Below, piece by piece: positions 24,465-37,100 of a stretch of 64,000 bases of DNA (positions are counted from its first letter, which is position 1; the number at the start of each line of letters is the position of its first letter). The translations under genes were made by a program, and so were the position numbers. A model generated the notes under the pieces. The model saw only the letters and a program-made list of their open reading frames with translations. It searched no databases and was not told where the DNA came from. The stretch is taken from NCBI GenBank assembly GCA_905250115.1, contig CAJNOI010000015.1:841194-905193 (forward strand), read 5' to 3'. The stretch comes from Adineta steineri. Lineage: Eukaryota > Rotifera > Eurotatoria > Adinetida > Adinetidae.

Positions 24465-26331
24465 TGTAAACTGTTGATGAAATGTGTACTGTGTAGAGTT
24501 ATATGGTGTGTTGTGATTTTTTTCTTTCTATTAAATGAGTAGATGTTTATTTTGCCATTGGTTTCACATGATGTTGTAATTACTTGATGAAAGTAAAAAA
24601 CGAAAAAGAATGATGTCATCTACAGAACGACAGAAGTGCCATAATAACTGTACACAAAGTTTTTGTTAACATTGTTCTATTGACACAAAATGATATATAT
24701 ATATATAACAGACAAGAAGAGTGTGTTTTCGACTATAATCAGCAATGGTTAAATTACTTTCTTTTTTATTTATTTTCATTTAAACTATACATTGTCATTT
24801 GATCATAAAATCAAACAAACAAAACTATATTATCGAAGTCTATCAAAGCTTTGTTGCTACAATCAGGTTTTGATGATATAGCGTTAAAAAATATACGAAT
24901 TATACTTCAAATGGAACACTGTCACGATCGTTACAAGTTAATCTTAAGAATTTATAAGCATCATAGTATATAAAGAAAAGTTGTGATTTTTTCAAGCTTC
25001 ATTAAAACACAAGACATGTTGCATTCTTTATAAATAATTAAACAATAAATCACCAGTGTCCTTTCAATATATGTTTGTATAAATTAGTGTCACCCGTATT
25101 TTGGTAATATATAAATTCACTCAATTCGAAAACAATCGCGAATATTCAGAAATGTATGAATTTGTTCCTATAATATTTTAAATATGAATTCTCACCAAAT
25201 AAAATAGTATTCTAAGTGGACATTAATATACAAACTTAATCAAGTATTTCGATCACCTATAAGAATACTGTCCATAACGACTATAATTTTTGTTTAGTAA
25301 ACAATCGACATTATATGATTATCATATGGAATTGAACATAGATGTACAGCATTAAGTTTGATTTTTTATAATAGAAATTTTTTATTAAATGTACTAGTTT
25401 ACCTCTTACTCACCTTTGAATTTATGTACTCGACATAGTCATGTTAATATTATCTATGTACGCATAAAATCCAAAATATTACGGTGTAGATAATTGTGAA
25501 CAATACCTGCTTCTTAAATATTCTGATTAACCGATAGTATAGAAAGATTACATAAAAATCTATTTGAAGTAAAAAATATAACTCGCAATTTCCTTGACTA
25601 AAATTCTAAAATAAAATGATTTTTCTTATATGGAATCCAGTTAATCTTATAATCGTATGGCTGTAGAAGTTAAATATTACAATCCTAGAAAAAAAACAAG
25701 TCAGAATCAATAAAACTAATGACTCATTTTTAACATTGTACAATATGTCATATTAATTTATTTTGTCATACGTTAGATATAATCAGCTATTTACTAAAAT
25801 AAAATTAATATTTTAATGTCTATAAAACCGCACCTGTTAACTGATTAAAAATTTTTTGTATAATAAAAATGAAGTTGATAAGCATAATATTTTCAAGCTT
25901 GTTTTTCTAGCATATTAACACGTATATTTGTGATGTGATTAAACGCTAGTTTATGGCAGTTTTTAGATTAGTAGCTCTACTAATATAACAACAATACATT
26001 CCAACTCATGCTTGTTTCATATATATTAATGACTTTGAATAGAGCGCTTGCCATACATTTTGTTTTATTATATTTTCGAAAAAATCAATATAGAATATCT
26101 CTCAAATTTACTACAAATTATAACAACAAAATTGCTTCGATATAAAATACAAAAAAGTACTTTCACATCAATTTATTATTCTATTATACAATACTATAAT
26201 AACTTTTTTTTGTTTCAATATATGACTAGACACTCCAAGCCGCGATATATGCACATGTAATTTCAGTTAAATAATATTCCTATTTAACAGAATTTTGACC
26301 AGTTATAATAATAATATGATAATTTTCTTCT
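24465..26331. other. Intergenic stretch upstream of the F-box/LRR gene
   Basis: AT-rich and without a recognisable exon. The first few hundred bases should contain the promoter of the minus-strand F-box/LRR gene. A short TA run lies at 24692-24706. Nothing else seen. Confidence 0.4.
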
Positions 26332-26949
26332 TTAAAGTCGTACTTCAATAATATCAGTATTAATATCTACATCTAGTGTTGGTAATTCTATGTTTAATAC
26401 TAATTTACTAGTGTACTTATACTGTCTATTATGACGATGAACATCACGAACATCTTTCAATAATTGTTTACTTTTGACTAATGCTCCAGGATGTTCATGT
26501 TTTGCTTGTGAATGATAATATTCAAGTATTGAACCTTTTTTACGTGGTATAGAATTTCGAAATTCAGGTATTTCATCAATAAGAGATTCAACAAATGTTC
26601 GACAATTATTCAATAAGACATGATAATTAGGATGTTCTTGTACATAAGTTTGTGCATTTTGAATAAGTTGTTGTAATGCTGTTGGTGATGTTGTTTCACC
26701 AATTAATTCAAGTTTTGTTACTGAATTTGGTATTTCTTCTAATTCAGCAATTTTTAATTTCATACCTTTTTTAATACCTCTTTCACGATTGCCCACATCG
26801 ATTTCAATTAAAGTTAGTGGATGTTCATCAGAACATGCAATTAAAAATGTATGTCGAGCACGACTATCACCCCATAAAACACGTTCAAATGTATATGCTA
26901 TTGAACCAATTCGATCTTCCATTGCACGCCAGCCAAGAAACAAATGCAT
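26332..26949 (-). CDS. Possible permuted papain-fold (LRAT/PPPDE-like) protein
   Basis: Single open frame of 205 residues without introns; a second start, MEDRIG, lies ten residues in. Two short motifs suggest a permuted papain-like fold: a His in ARHTFLIA near residue 33, and a Cys in YHVLLNNCRTFVESLI near residue 115. The order His then Cys, with the Cys at the start of a helix, matches the NlpC/P60, LRAT and PPPDE groups, which act as thiol peptidases, deubiquitinases or acyltransferases. The C-terminus is basic, then beta-rich (KLVLNIELPTLDVDINTDI). No signal peptide is seen. Codon choice looks like that of neighbouring genes. The fold call rests on two motifs and may be wrong; that it is a real gene is more certain. 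Confidence 0.5.
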   Translation of the reverse strand: MHLFLGWRAMEDRIGSIAYTFERVLWGDSRARHTFLIACSDEHPLTLIEIDVGNRERGIKKGMKLKIAELEEIPNSVTKLELIGETTSPTALQQLIQNAQTYVQEHPNYHVLLNNCRTFVESLIDEIPEFRNSIPRKKGSILEYYHSQAKHEHPGALVKSKQLLKDVRDVHRHNRQYKYTSKLVLNIELPTLDVDINTDIIEVRL

Positions 26950-29900
26950 AGTGATAATCGTATGATTTATTTAGTAAAAGAGAAAAAAACGATAGGTTAC
27001 ATTTTTTTTTGTCCGTCTCTTTTATATAAGCAGACGCATGACTCAACGTCAATAACGTCAAAACATGCTTAAAACACGCGTGTTTCAAAAAGAAAGAACG
27101 TAATGCTTTTTGCTTACGACAGTTGTGATTTGCACATAAATATAATATATATTTTGTTCTTTTACCTAGTATTCATGTAGACATACACCATGAAAAACCA
27201 AGATAAGAGAAAAAACTATAATTGAAGCATTTTATAATCTTATACTAACATAAAAAATAAAAATAATGATAAAAGAGTCAAAGAAAATCTAGTCGCTCTT
27301 ATAATCAATATGTATACATAAATCATGGACATGAGATTCAATGAAACGCCCACCTGTATTCAAAAAAAAGTTCTTCACCTACCATTCATTCTTTATACCA
27401 TTATAATAACAAGAATATTTCATATAAAGAAAAAAAGAACTAGAACATTTAATTTTTCTGTATAAGAATAAAATGTATAATAATGCTACTCGATATCGGG
27501 GCGTGAATGTATTGAAATATACCGAACAACAAAAAAAAGTATATATAGATACATTCTTATTAATGCTTGGAATACAGGTATCATTTCGTCATAAAAATAA
27601 AATGACATAATAATTTATTTCGATTAATTAGATTTTTTTTGTCAACAAACTAATCAAAAAAATATTTTGTAATTATTACAAATGATTTATTTTATGATTA
27701 TATTCTCACATATATTCACAATGTTGTGTTTTCTATAATTTATTTTTCCCATAAAATAATAACGATCTTTATTGATGACGTCTGACATATGATTATCAGA
27801 ATCATAAAGTTAAATATTATGCATCATGAAGATTAGTTTTTTTTACGAACATACAGATGTAACTTTTGCTATGAAAAACAGTTCTTTATTAAATATATAA
27901 AATTTGATTTAACACGTATCTCGAGGAAGAATAAGCGGACTTCTGATGTGTAAAGGTACCGAGAAGCTCCAAAAAGTACGACAGCAGTACATTTTTTCTA
28001 TTTTAATCTGCACTTACAAACAGAATAAAGTACTCTGTCATCGAGAGATGTCAAAAACCCTGTTCCGAAGAACGGAACAAAAATGTTATTTTTAGATGTA
28101 GGAGTACGAGAAGTTCGCTTGCTCCTCCTTGACGTATCTTCGAGAAGTACCAGAAGTTCGCTTGTTCCCCCTTGACGTATGCTCGAATAATACTCAGATA
28201 TATTCTAATTCAAGAAAATATTTTTAGATGTTGCCATGATTTCCTATAAACATTTATAAATTCGTGAATAATTGTCTAATGACGATTTAAATCGATTAGG
28301 TAATTGTTAAGTCAAAATATGAACCACTATATGTAAACTCAGTCCATATTATCAAAACAATATTTCAATATAAAAACCCATTGACATTATAAAATGATTT
28401 CGATTGCATAATCTATTGAATATATATGATTTATTAATCAAACAAATCATCGATATTCAGTTGTACAGGACTTCATATAATGAATACCATAGGATCAATA
28501 GTTTACTTAAAAAATAGTCTATTACTCGAAAGAATACATAAGTTGTTTGTTTTTACTCATTAGAAAATTAATATACTTGTCATTTGTCGGCAACTCAGTT
28601 ACATATATTCAAAAATCAATTTAAATTCAAAATTGAATTTATTTGTATTATTAATATCAAAGCAAGCAAATAATAGGTATCTTTTGATTATCTTCGACAA
28701 TAAAATCAGATAACATTCTTTTGTATTTATTTGAAGCGAAAAAATAAAAACAAAAAATAAGAAAGATGTCTACCAAACTCAATACGTCGAGATTGATGAG
28801 AAAGATTATTTGACATTCAATCATCCTACTACTAATCTTGTTTAATTGATAACTATACCATGAGTTTCTTTTCATATGATTATCCTTATATGGTACGTAT
28901 AAATCATCCGTTATGGGAAAATCGTTTGCCGTGTATCTAATCAATTAAATGAAATGTACCATACATGTATATATAAATTAATGGTAATAACTGATAAATT
29001 TAAATTGTTAATTTAAACCTTTATTCTTATGTAAACGATTGAATTTTTATTAGAAAGTTTTAAAGATAATAGTATATTATTTCATTATTTTGTTTAAAAA
29101 ATCATCAATGACTTTATATATACTTGTTTAAACACAAGAATAAAATAGTGTCGATTAAATATCCTTGATTTAATATGTGGCAAACTTTTTCATGGATGTT
29201 TACTAATATGCGATGCAAAAAAAACCATTGACGCTTATTTTTTTAGTCATATACTATTAAATATATATAAACGAGTAAAATCTGATGTTCATTTAAATAT
29301 TAAACAAGTCGAGTAAATCACAATTAGATCAGTATAAATACTTTTGCAAACGAGAATTTTGTTGAATAATAGTCAGACGAAATGTATGCATAATATTGTC
29401 ATCGTATAATTAACAAATATAGATGTGCACACCTGTATATATTATTGAGAAATGAAAGAAATTTTGTTATTTGACATATTTTCAAAAGACAAAAATTTTT
29501 ATATGTCAGGTAAATTTAATATAAAACATGACAAGTATTCGAAATAATTCTGACTTTTTTTTTTATCTTTGCGATTGTTTGGTCTTTTATTTTGAAGTAT
29601 TAGAATTAATCTTTGATTTAGACTCTGTATATTAAATAAAAACAAGACAATATGTAATTGGTTAATAACGGAAGTAAAGAAAAAAAATATATCTTTTTTT
29701 CGGTTTCTTCAATGATTGGTTATTGTAAACCAATCGTGTCTTTTTTTTTCTTATTTATTCATTTTCTTGTCCTATGCAATCAACGGCGAAGATAATAATG
29801 ATGTTGATGCTCGAATGATTTGAGAGAAAGGTGAGACCGAATGATAACACCCGCGTCAAACGAATGAAACATAAAACAAACCTAATATACAAACGTATAT

Positions 29901-30273
29901 GAAGATTGCATCTATTGAATAGTGTCGTCGGCGACACAGGAAAAAATTGAAAATGAGCAATAAGGAGGAGGAAGATGCGTGTATACTTCTCTATCATTTA
30001 GTTAGGTAAATTGTCTTTTTCTTTATGTTTATTGATGATGATGTTTAATACGCGTGAAACTCACATTTCGCACTTTATGTATATGAAAAGGGCCGATCTG
30101 GATACAGTTTATTAACTATCGAATAAGACGACATTTCATTTTTCAATTTTTTTTTCTTGATCGTGTCTCATCGTTATAAACGAAAGAAAAAGTATCTATC
30201 GTCGATCCGCATCTTTTATACATACTAGTGACGAAGAAGCCGATTTAGGCGAGAGAAAAAGAGGCCGGAAAAC
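26950..30273. other. 3.3-kb non-coding stretch upstream of the Pax3/7 gene
   Basis: The longest gene-free stretch in the window, with no convincing exon on either strand. It lies directly upstream of a developmental transcription factor, so enhancers are plausible but none can be pointed to. It contains a short tandem duplication at 28104-28186, described separately. Confidence 0.4.
28062..28186. repeat. 40-bp tandem duplication beside a small palindrome
   Basis: Positions 28104-28143 and 28147-28186 are two copies of a 40-bp unit with core AGAAGTTCGCTTG and CCTTGACGTAT, differing at only a few bases. Just upstream, 28062-28078 is the palindrome GTTCCG-aagaa-CGGAAC. The segment is richer in G+C than its surroundings and may be a decayed mobile element. 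Confidence 0.6.
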
Positions 30274-31894
30274 GTGAAAAAACGAACAAATTATCCGTTG
30301 CCGCGTGCCTTAGCGTATCATCGTATATATTTTATATTGAAAGTTATGCTTTCTAATTCGACTACAACACCGACAACAAATCGTATAACTAATTCAACTT
30401 CAACATGGTCTCATCCACCTCCGCCAATGATTTATCATTCACATCCACTAAGTTATGAAGGTAATATTTAACAGAAAGTTTCTTTTCTAGAAAATACTTT
30501 TTAAAGAAAAAATCTATACTTATCTTAAACATAGATGATTATATTTTCTTCTTATTTTGAAAATATCTAAAAATTTTCTAGTCTTTTCTTTTAATTAATC
30601 ATTAATCTCAAATCATAGATTTTCAATTCTAAACTAAGAATGACAATTGATTCTTTATTTGTAACTATAAATTTAATCTTTAAAAGGCCAAGGTCGTGTA
30701 AATCAATTGGGTGGCGTTTTCATCAATGGTCGTCCATTACCCAATCATCTTCGTGTGAAGATTATTGATATGGCTGCACAAGGAATTCGACCTTGTGTTA
30801 TAAGTCGACAAGTATTGAAATCTTTCTTATTTTATTATCAATTTATATCTATTCTTTTTCTTTTAATAAAGTTACGTGTTTCACATGGATGTGTTTCAAA
30901 AATTTTGGCACGTTATGCTGAAACAGGATCGATTAAGCCAGGTTCAATTGGCGGCTCAAAACCACGAGTTGTAACTGCTGATATTGAACAAAAAATTGAT
31001 GAATATAAAAATTCATATCCACATGGTACAATGTTTGTTTGGGAAATACGAGAAAGATTAGTACGTGATGGTGTTTGTAAACCAACATCATTACCAAGTT
31101 TAAGTACATTAACACGAATGCTACGTGATGCTGGTGGTAATGTTGATGGAAGTAATTTTGCAGATGAACGATCATCAATAAATATGATCGAACAAAATGA
31201 AGATTCAAAAGAAGATAAAAGTAATTTGAAACTTTTAATTTAAACTTTGTTATATTTATGAAAGAGAATATTTAAATAGGTAATGCTCGTTGTGGTACAA
31301 CAGATAAAACAAATAATAATAATACAACAAAAGGTCGTCGTTATCGTACAAGTTTTAGTCAAGATCAAATTGAACAATTAGAACATGTTTTTCAACGAAC
31401 ACATTATCCTGATGTACAAGCAAGAGAAGAATTATCAAGACGAACTGGTCTTAGTGAAGCTCGCGTTCAGGTATTTAGAGAATCTATTGAATTAATAATA
31501 GACTGAAAAAAAACGTATATTCAATAAAAATTAATAGGTATGGTTTTCTAATCGTCGAGCTCGTTGGCGAAAAATTGCCTCTGTTCATCATCAACATCAA
31601 CAACAACAACAACAACAACAGCAACAACAACAACAGACACATCATCTACCATCTGCTAATAGTCCATTGATGTTTCCCACAGGACCGACAGCAACAAGTA
31701 GTGTTAATATTCCAGGGCAATCAACAACATCATCTCGTCTACATTTCACACCTTTTTGTTTACCAACCATTGATACATCCTCATCAACGAACAATCAATT
31801 ATCAACATCATCATCATCGTCAGTTTTTCATCCATCAAATGAGTGTAGCAGTAGTACAAATACAACAACTCTTTTATTTGGTAACCAACAACAA

Positions 31895-31929
<35 letters not shown>

Positions 31930-32221
31930 GCAACAACAACAACAATCTCTTTATGCCCGGTATACTAATGGTTCGTAGTTAATAATAATTCTATACGTTA
32001 CAATTATTAGAAATCATTTTTCTTTTTTTTTATATATAGATTATGAGCAAATTTATCGATCAACGGGAACATTTCCATATTCATCTGCAAATCCGAATAA
32101 TATGATGATGCATGGACAAGTTCTTCCACCACCACCGCCACCACCAACAGCAGCTGCTACACATTCAGCATCATCGTTTTATACACCAAATATGTTTGAT
32201 ATTCATAATGTTTATTTGTAA
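30274..32221 (+). CDS. Pax3/7: Pax3/7 (paired/gooseberry-type) transcription factor
   Basis: Six exons: 30274-30460 (start at 30274 or at the internal ATG 30346), 30687-30811, 30872-31220, 31280-31470, 31538-31970 and 32040-32221. All junctions keep frame. Exons 2 and 3 encode the paired domain, from [20 protein letters not shown] through RPCVISRQ and [12 protein letters not shown] to the second (RED) half; these phrases are those of Pax3/7 rather than Pax6. Exons 4 and 5 encode a complete paired-class homeodomain, [15 protein letters not shown] to [12 protein letters not shown], with Ser at position 50 and an intron between homeodomain residues 46 and 47 as in many paired-class genes. The second half of the paired domain carries a two-residue insertion ([11 protein letters not shown]). 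Two polyglutamine tracts follow (31590-31635 and 31888-31945), then a Pro/Ala tail. No clear octapeptide was seen. In animals Pax3/7 acts in neural and segmental patterning. Confidence 0.93.
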
Positions 32222-33012
32222 ACTTTGTTAGTTTTCTTTTCGTTTCGTTTCTTTTTTTTTTTGCTTCTTTTTGATCAATCACGAATACAAGATAGTAGTT
32301 AAATTTATTCCGTTGCTCTTTTTCTCAATGATGTAACAGATAAATAAATTGATTACTTGAACAAATTATACAAGAGTTTTCTAAGTATTAAATATTAATA
32401 AATAATCTGTCAGAGATTTACTATACTGATCATATTTCTCTTTTATAATCGAATATAGTTAGCCTAATATTGTTATTATTTGATAGAGTTGAAAATCTAT
32501 CGTTTACTGCAATTATATTTCTAATAAAAGTATTGTTTTCTTTGTACACCTGTGTCAAGTACATACTATTACAGACGTTAATTATAACGTTAATAAAACT
32601 TTCTTCAAATGCACAAATTTTCTTAATATCTATAATAATTACAATAGCTTATTAATTCATTTCCTGTTTTTTTCGTGCGTTAATTTAATAGGGAACATAT
32701 GTTATATGGATATGCTTTTAACTATGCATTCTAAGTAATTAAATGAGAGCTGAAAAAAAATTTTTATGTACGTCATACTGGTTTATAAGAAATCTTTCAG
32801 ACAACACAAAGAAAAAGTACGTGCTCCCGGTAAGCAGACAGTCAAAAATATCATATGATAATCTTGTTCATTACTTAATAATGATGATGAAGATATATAA
32901 GTATACTTGAAGAAAAATCATTGACATATCTGTCATCTGTACTTCTTATAGTAAGCAATTTTTCTTTTTTATAGTAAACTCTATTTAAAAAAAGTATTTT
33001 GTACGATCAAAT
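32222..33012. other. Intergenic stretch between Pax3/7 and a GPCR
   Basis: AT-rich spacer of 791 bp without a recognisable gene. It should hold the Pax3/7 3' untranslated region and the promoter of the downstream receptor. Confidence 0.45.
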
Positions 33013-34023
33013 ATGTCGACAAATGAAACAATTTCAATTCCAAATTATTCATTATCATATTCAATTAAATTTGCAGTATTAATTGCGCTTGAAATTCCTT
33101 CAATACTCGTTTCAATTCTAATTTTAATTTATTTCGGTTATAATCATACGACTCGTTTAAATGATCAAAATCGTTCTATATTCGTTTTACTTGTAATTAA
33201 TTTTCTACAAGTAATTACAGATCTTCCTATGCCTATGAGTTTTTTTCATTTAAATGGAATTGTTCAACCAGCAACATCAACTTATTGTACTTGGTGGACT
33301 TGGTATGAGTTCTCATTAAATACAACAAATGGTTTTCTTATGGCATGGATCTCTATTGAACGTTATATATTAATTTTTCATCATAATTTTATTCGAAATC
33401 TTAATGGTTGGAAACGAAGAATATTTCATACAATACCATTAATAGTTTGTTCATTATGGGGACCATTCTATTATCTTCTTGCAATTATTATTAGTCCCAT
33501 GTGTACAAATACAAGAGATTATAATGCTCTTTTATGTGGTTTACCGTGTTATTTATTCACAAATTGGGGAACATTTGATCTATTTTTTGATGTTATTTTT
33601 CCAGTATTAACTATTTTTATTTTTAATCTTATTCTTTTCATACGTGCTGTTTATCAGAGTATGATGGTGGTTGGTCGTGTTCAAAATAATTGGCAACGTC
33701 ATAGAAAAATGGCGTTTCAATTAGGACTTATTTCATTTGTTTATCTTGCTGTTTGGATTCCATTATCTATTATACAACTTGGAGAAATCTATATTGATTC
33801 CAATTTTCTTTTCGAACAATTGGATACATTTAATTTTCTTGTTTATATTGTACCTCTCATTCTCCCTATGATTTGCCTTATGTCAATGCCTGAACTTATT
33901 AAAAAATTGAAAACTTTTTTATTTCCACAACAACATGCCATTGTCGTACCCATCAATACTGCCGTCATTCATCAAACCAACTTAAACCGTTTTTCAATGA
34001 CTGCTAGACTTGCAAAATTTTAA
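33013..34023 (+). CDS. Rhodopsin-like (class A) orphan G-protein-coupled receptor, single exon
   Basis: Intact intronless 336-residue receptor starting MSTNETISIPNYSLS, with N-terminal glycosylation sequons. Seven hydrophobic segments are visible. TM3 follows a Cys (TYCTWWTW) and ends SIERYILIFHH, an ERY version of the DRY motif. The second extracellular loop has several Cys (CGLPCY), one of which could pair with the TM3 Cys. TM6 is preceded by RHRKMAFQ and reads VYLAVWIPLSIIQL. A C-terminal basic tail follows TM7 (LILPMICLMSMPELIKK), where NPxxY is replaced. It is structurally like the receptor at 12284-14027 but not a close copy. The ligand is unknown. Intronless genes of this kind often arise by retroposition and family expansion. 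Confidence 0.85.
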   Translation: MSTNETISIPNYSLSYSIKFAVLIALEIPSILVSILILIYFGYNHTTRLNDQNRSIFVLLVINFLQVITDLPMPMSFFHLNGIVQPATSTYCTWWTWYEFSLNTTNGFLMAWISIERYILIFHHNFIRNLNGWKRRIFHTIPLIVCSLWGPFYYLLAIIISPMCTNTRDYNALLCGLPCYLFTNWGTFDLFFDVIFPVLTIFIFNLILFIRAVYQSMMVVGRVQNNWQRHRKMAFQLGLISFVYLAVWIPLSIIQLGEIYIDSNFLFEQLDTFNFLVYIVPLILPMICLMSMPELIKKLKTFLFPQQHAIVVPINTAVIHQTNLNRFSMTARLAKF

Positions 34024-34134
34024 CAATTTCATTCATTATTCTTGACTTACATAAATTATTTATTATATTAAAATAACTTTTTAAATTGATATAAAAATAA
34101 AATCTCCTGAAATATTCGTATTTAATGTCGATCA

Positions 34135-37100
34135 TTATATATCATTATTCTATAGAATAAAATAAATCAATAATAAAAATAAGTTTCATTAAACTTACTA
34201 ATAGTTGATTAGTAGTATTATTTTGTATGCGTTCTTTCAAATCATGAAGTCTAACAAATAAAACAACGATTAAATTTCAATAAAATCAAATAAATAAAAA
34301 GGCTCTTACTTTCGTTCAATATTTTGTAATGCAACTTCAACTTGATCTTTTCTTCCATTTTTTAAGGCATATCTCCAATAGTCATCAGCTATTGCACTTT
34401 CTCGTTGCATGGCATCAGTGACTATTAATCAATACGAAAGAATAGAAATCAAATTTATCCAATAATTATCTTTACTTTTAAATGCTTTATGAATACGATC
34501 TCCATTTATAGTAGTTAGTTCCATTGGTGTAGGCTCACAAGTGACTAAACAATAGGAAAACAAAGAATTACTTTATGAATCTATTAAATGAATTACCATT
34601 TCGTCGTCGCTGACGTAGAGATTTCAATTTTCTAATTAAATATCGAATAGAACTGAATAGATAATATATAGGATTGAACGGTGGTGGGAGTGGTGGTTTA
34701 TCACTATATTCAAAAACAAGTAGAAAACGTTGATATCGCCATATTTGATGAGATTGATTTTCTACATTTTGAATTGTTACACTTGATTGGAAAAATGAAA
34801 TAAATATACATTTTATTATAACATATTTTCTCATACTTAAATAAGGCAACCAATACATTCAGAAGAAGTACATTGGCAATAGCAACAAATAAAATAGCTA
34901 AAACAAAAGCTACTGCAGAATAGGCATCGGTACCATCTAAAAGAAAAGAAAATTTCTAATAATGAACAATTTCAATGCAATTATCTTAACCTATTGGATC
35001 AACTTGTCCAAAAACTTTCCAAACACCATAATTTGTAACATCGCGTAATAATTCCCATGACCAAAGACCACTTGCATCACCTGCTGATGTTACATTAAAT
35101 AATGATCCATCGCTATTATATGACCAAGTAACTTGATTATCTGTAGCAAGCAAAGACCATGATGCTATTGAAAATCCAAGTAAAAATATAAAAATAAAGC
35201 AAATGAAAAACAGCAGATCTCGCATCTATAAATTAACAAAGATTAATGAAGAAAAACAATTTATTCATATATTTACTGTATTAAAAATCATAATTAATTT
35301 CGGTCCAAGTTTTTCATAAGCAGCAAATAAATGTAATGTACGTATATACCAAAGTATTAAATCAAGACATAAAAATATTCTAAAAACCAATGTTTTTCAA
35401 ATATAAATTTTCTTTCTGTTAAACTTACTTTGATACTGCAAATACTGACTCAATAACAAAAAATCGTGTAATAAAACCCACAAGATATAAACATATTGCG
35501 AGTATATCAATCCAATTCCATACTTCTGATATATATTCTCTCTTGGATTCCATAAATAAAAACTAGAAATACAATAATTTATTTTTAGAATCCGTTGAAC
35601 ATATCATCGGTATTATTACTTGACGAATTTCTTCTATAATTAAACACCATACGCAAACATGAAGAATGATTTCTGTGATTGGTATATGTAGATTTTGAAT
35701 ACCAGAACGACGTTCATTATATATATTAAATGGAAAATAATCAACAAGAAGAACATAACTGAATAGACCAAGAAATGAAACAAAAAATATCTAATACAAA
35801 AGAATCAAATAAATTGTAGATATATAATATATGATTGATTTTTACCATATAATAATAAAATCGTACTATTGGTGCATGATAAAAATATGATAATTTTTCT
35901 AATTTTGGAGAACATGTTATTCTTTTACGTTTTTCAGGTCTTATAGAATAGAAATATATGATTATAATTTATGATAATTATTAATTTTCTTACTCAATAA
36001 CATTGTGAATCATAGTTGGTTGACTAACTTTTGAATGATCTCGAGCACTTCGAGCCATCTGTAATATATATATAAATATTTATTTAATTTACAGATTTTC
36101 CCTAACCTTTTTATGTTTTTTTACGTACGGGAGAAAAAAACAAAATATTGGAAGTAAAGGAAAAAATAATGTACACAGAAATATCTAAAAGAATTAGATA
36201 TTATTCAAATATTTCTATATTATTATTGTTTTACCCGAAAATTAATAGCTTTTCGTTTGTAATTAATATATCCAAACCTAGAATTAATTATTTGTTGATA
36301 TTATTAAAATAAAGTAAATACTTACCATTCATTATCAAGATATCTTTGAACACATTTTGATGCCAAAAATGATCTACAATTACTTTTTAATGCTAATGGT
36401 AATGGATCAGCATCATAAAATGAAGCAGTAGGACGTTTTAATAGATCAACAGCAAAATTTTCATCATTCTCAAAACATCGATCGATAATTGATGTTGCAT
36501 GAATATCAAATTGACTATAATAGATATAAAAATTCAAATTTTATTTAGTATATTTCAAATTACGTTGCATTATCTTCATATTCTTGTTTTGTGTCAGAAT
36601 CAAGTGTTAATCGTGCTGCTCTTCTATATATTTGTGCACCAAATAATGGAGCTACTACTGAATTCTGTACATAAAAAATATAAAGACGTTTAACTCAATT
36701 GAATGACATTTAATTTTACCCAAGTTTTTGAACAAAGATAAGTAGCAAGTTCAAATCGATTAAGAAAAACTGCCCATAAAAATAAATCACGTGGTGCATC
36801 TTCACCCAATGGTCGGGTCTCATCTAGTGATGTTATATTGTTATTCATATTCACATGACCCTGTAAAAATCTTTGTTATTATATTGAAGAAAAATAAATG
36901 AAAATTTTTTCATTACTATATTTCGAAAATAATCAAAATAAAATTTATCTTTTATCGATGTAGTTGATTTTCCTTTGTATTTAAGTGGTAATTGATCACC
37001 AGTCTAAAATAATCTTTTTAACTTTATACTACAATCAAAAGAAAACTTACAATTTGTCTACTATATAGATACTCAAGATCTCCAGCTGTTAGTTTTTCAA

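Noticed and set aside
30933..31208. Minus-strand His/Leu-rich open frame opposite Pax3/7
   Set aside because: Antisense shadow of the paired-domain exon.
31701..31982. Plus-strand second frame with Asn/Ser runs
   Set aside because: Alternative frame of the CAA/CAG repeat in Pax3/7; the glutamine frame continues the homeodomain exon.
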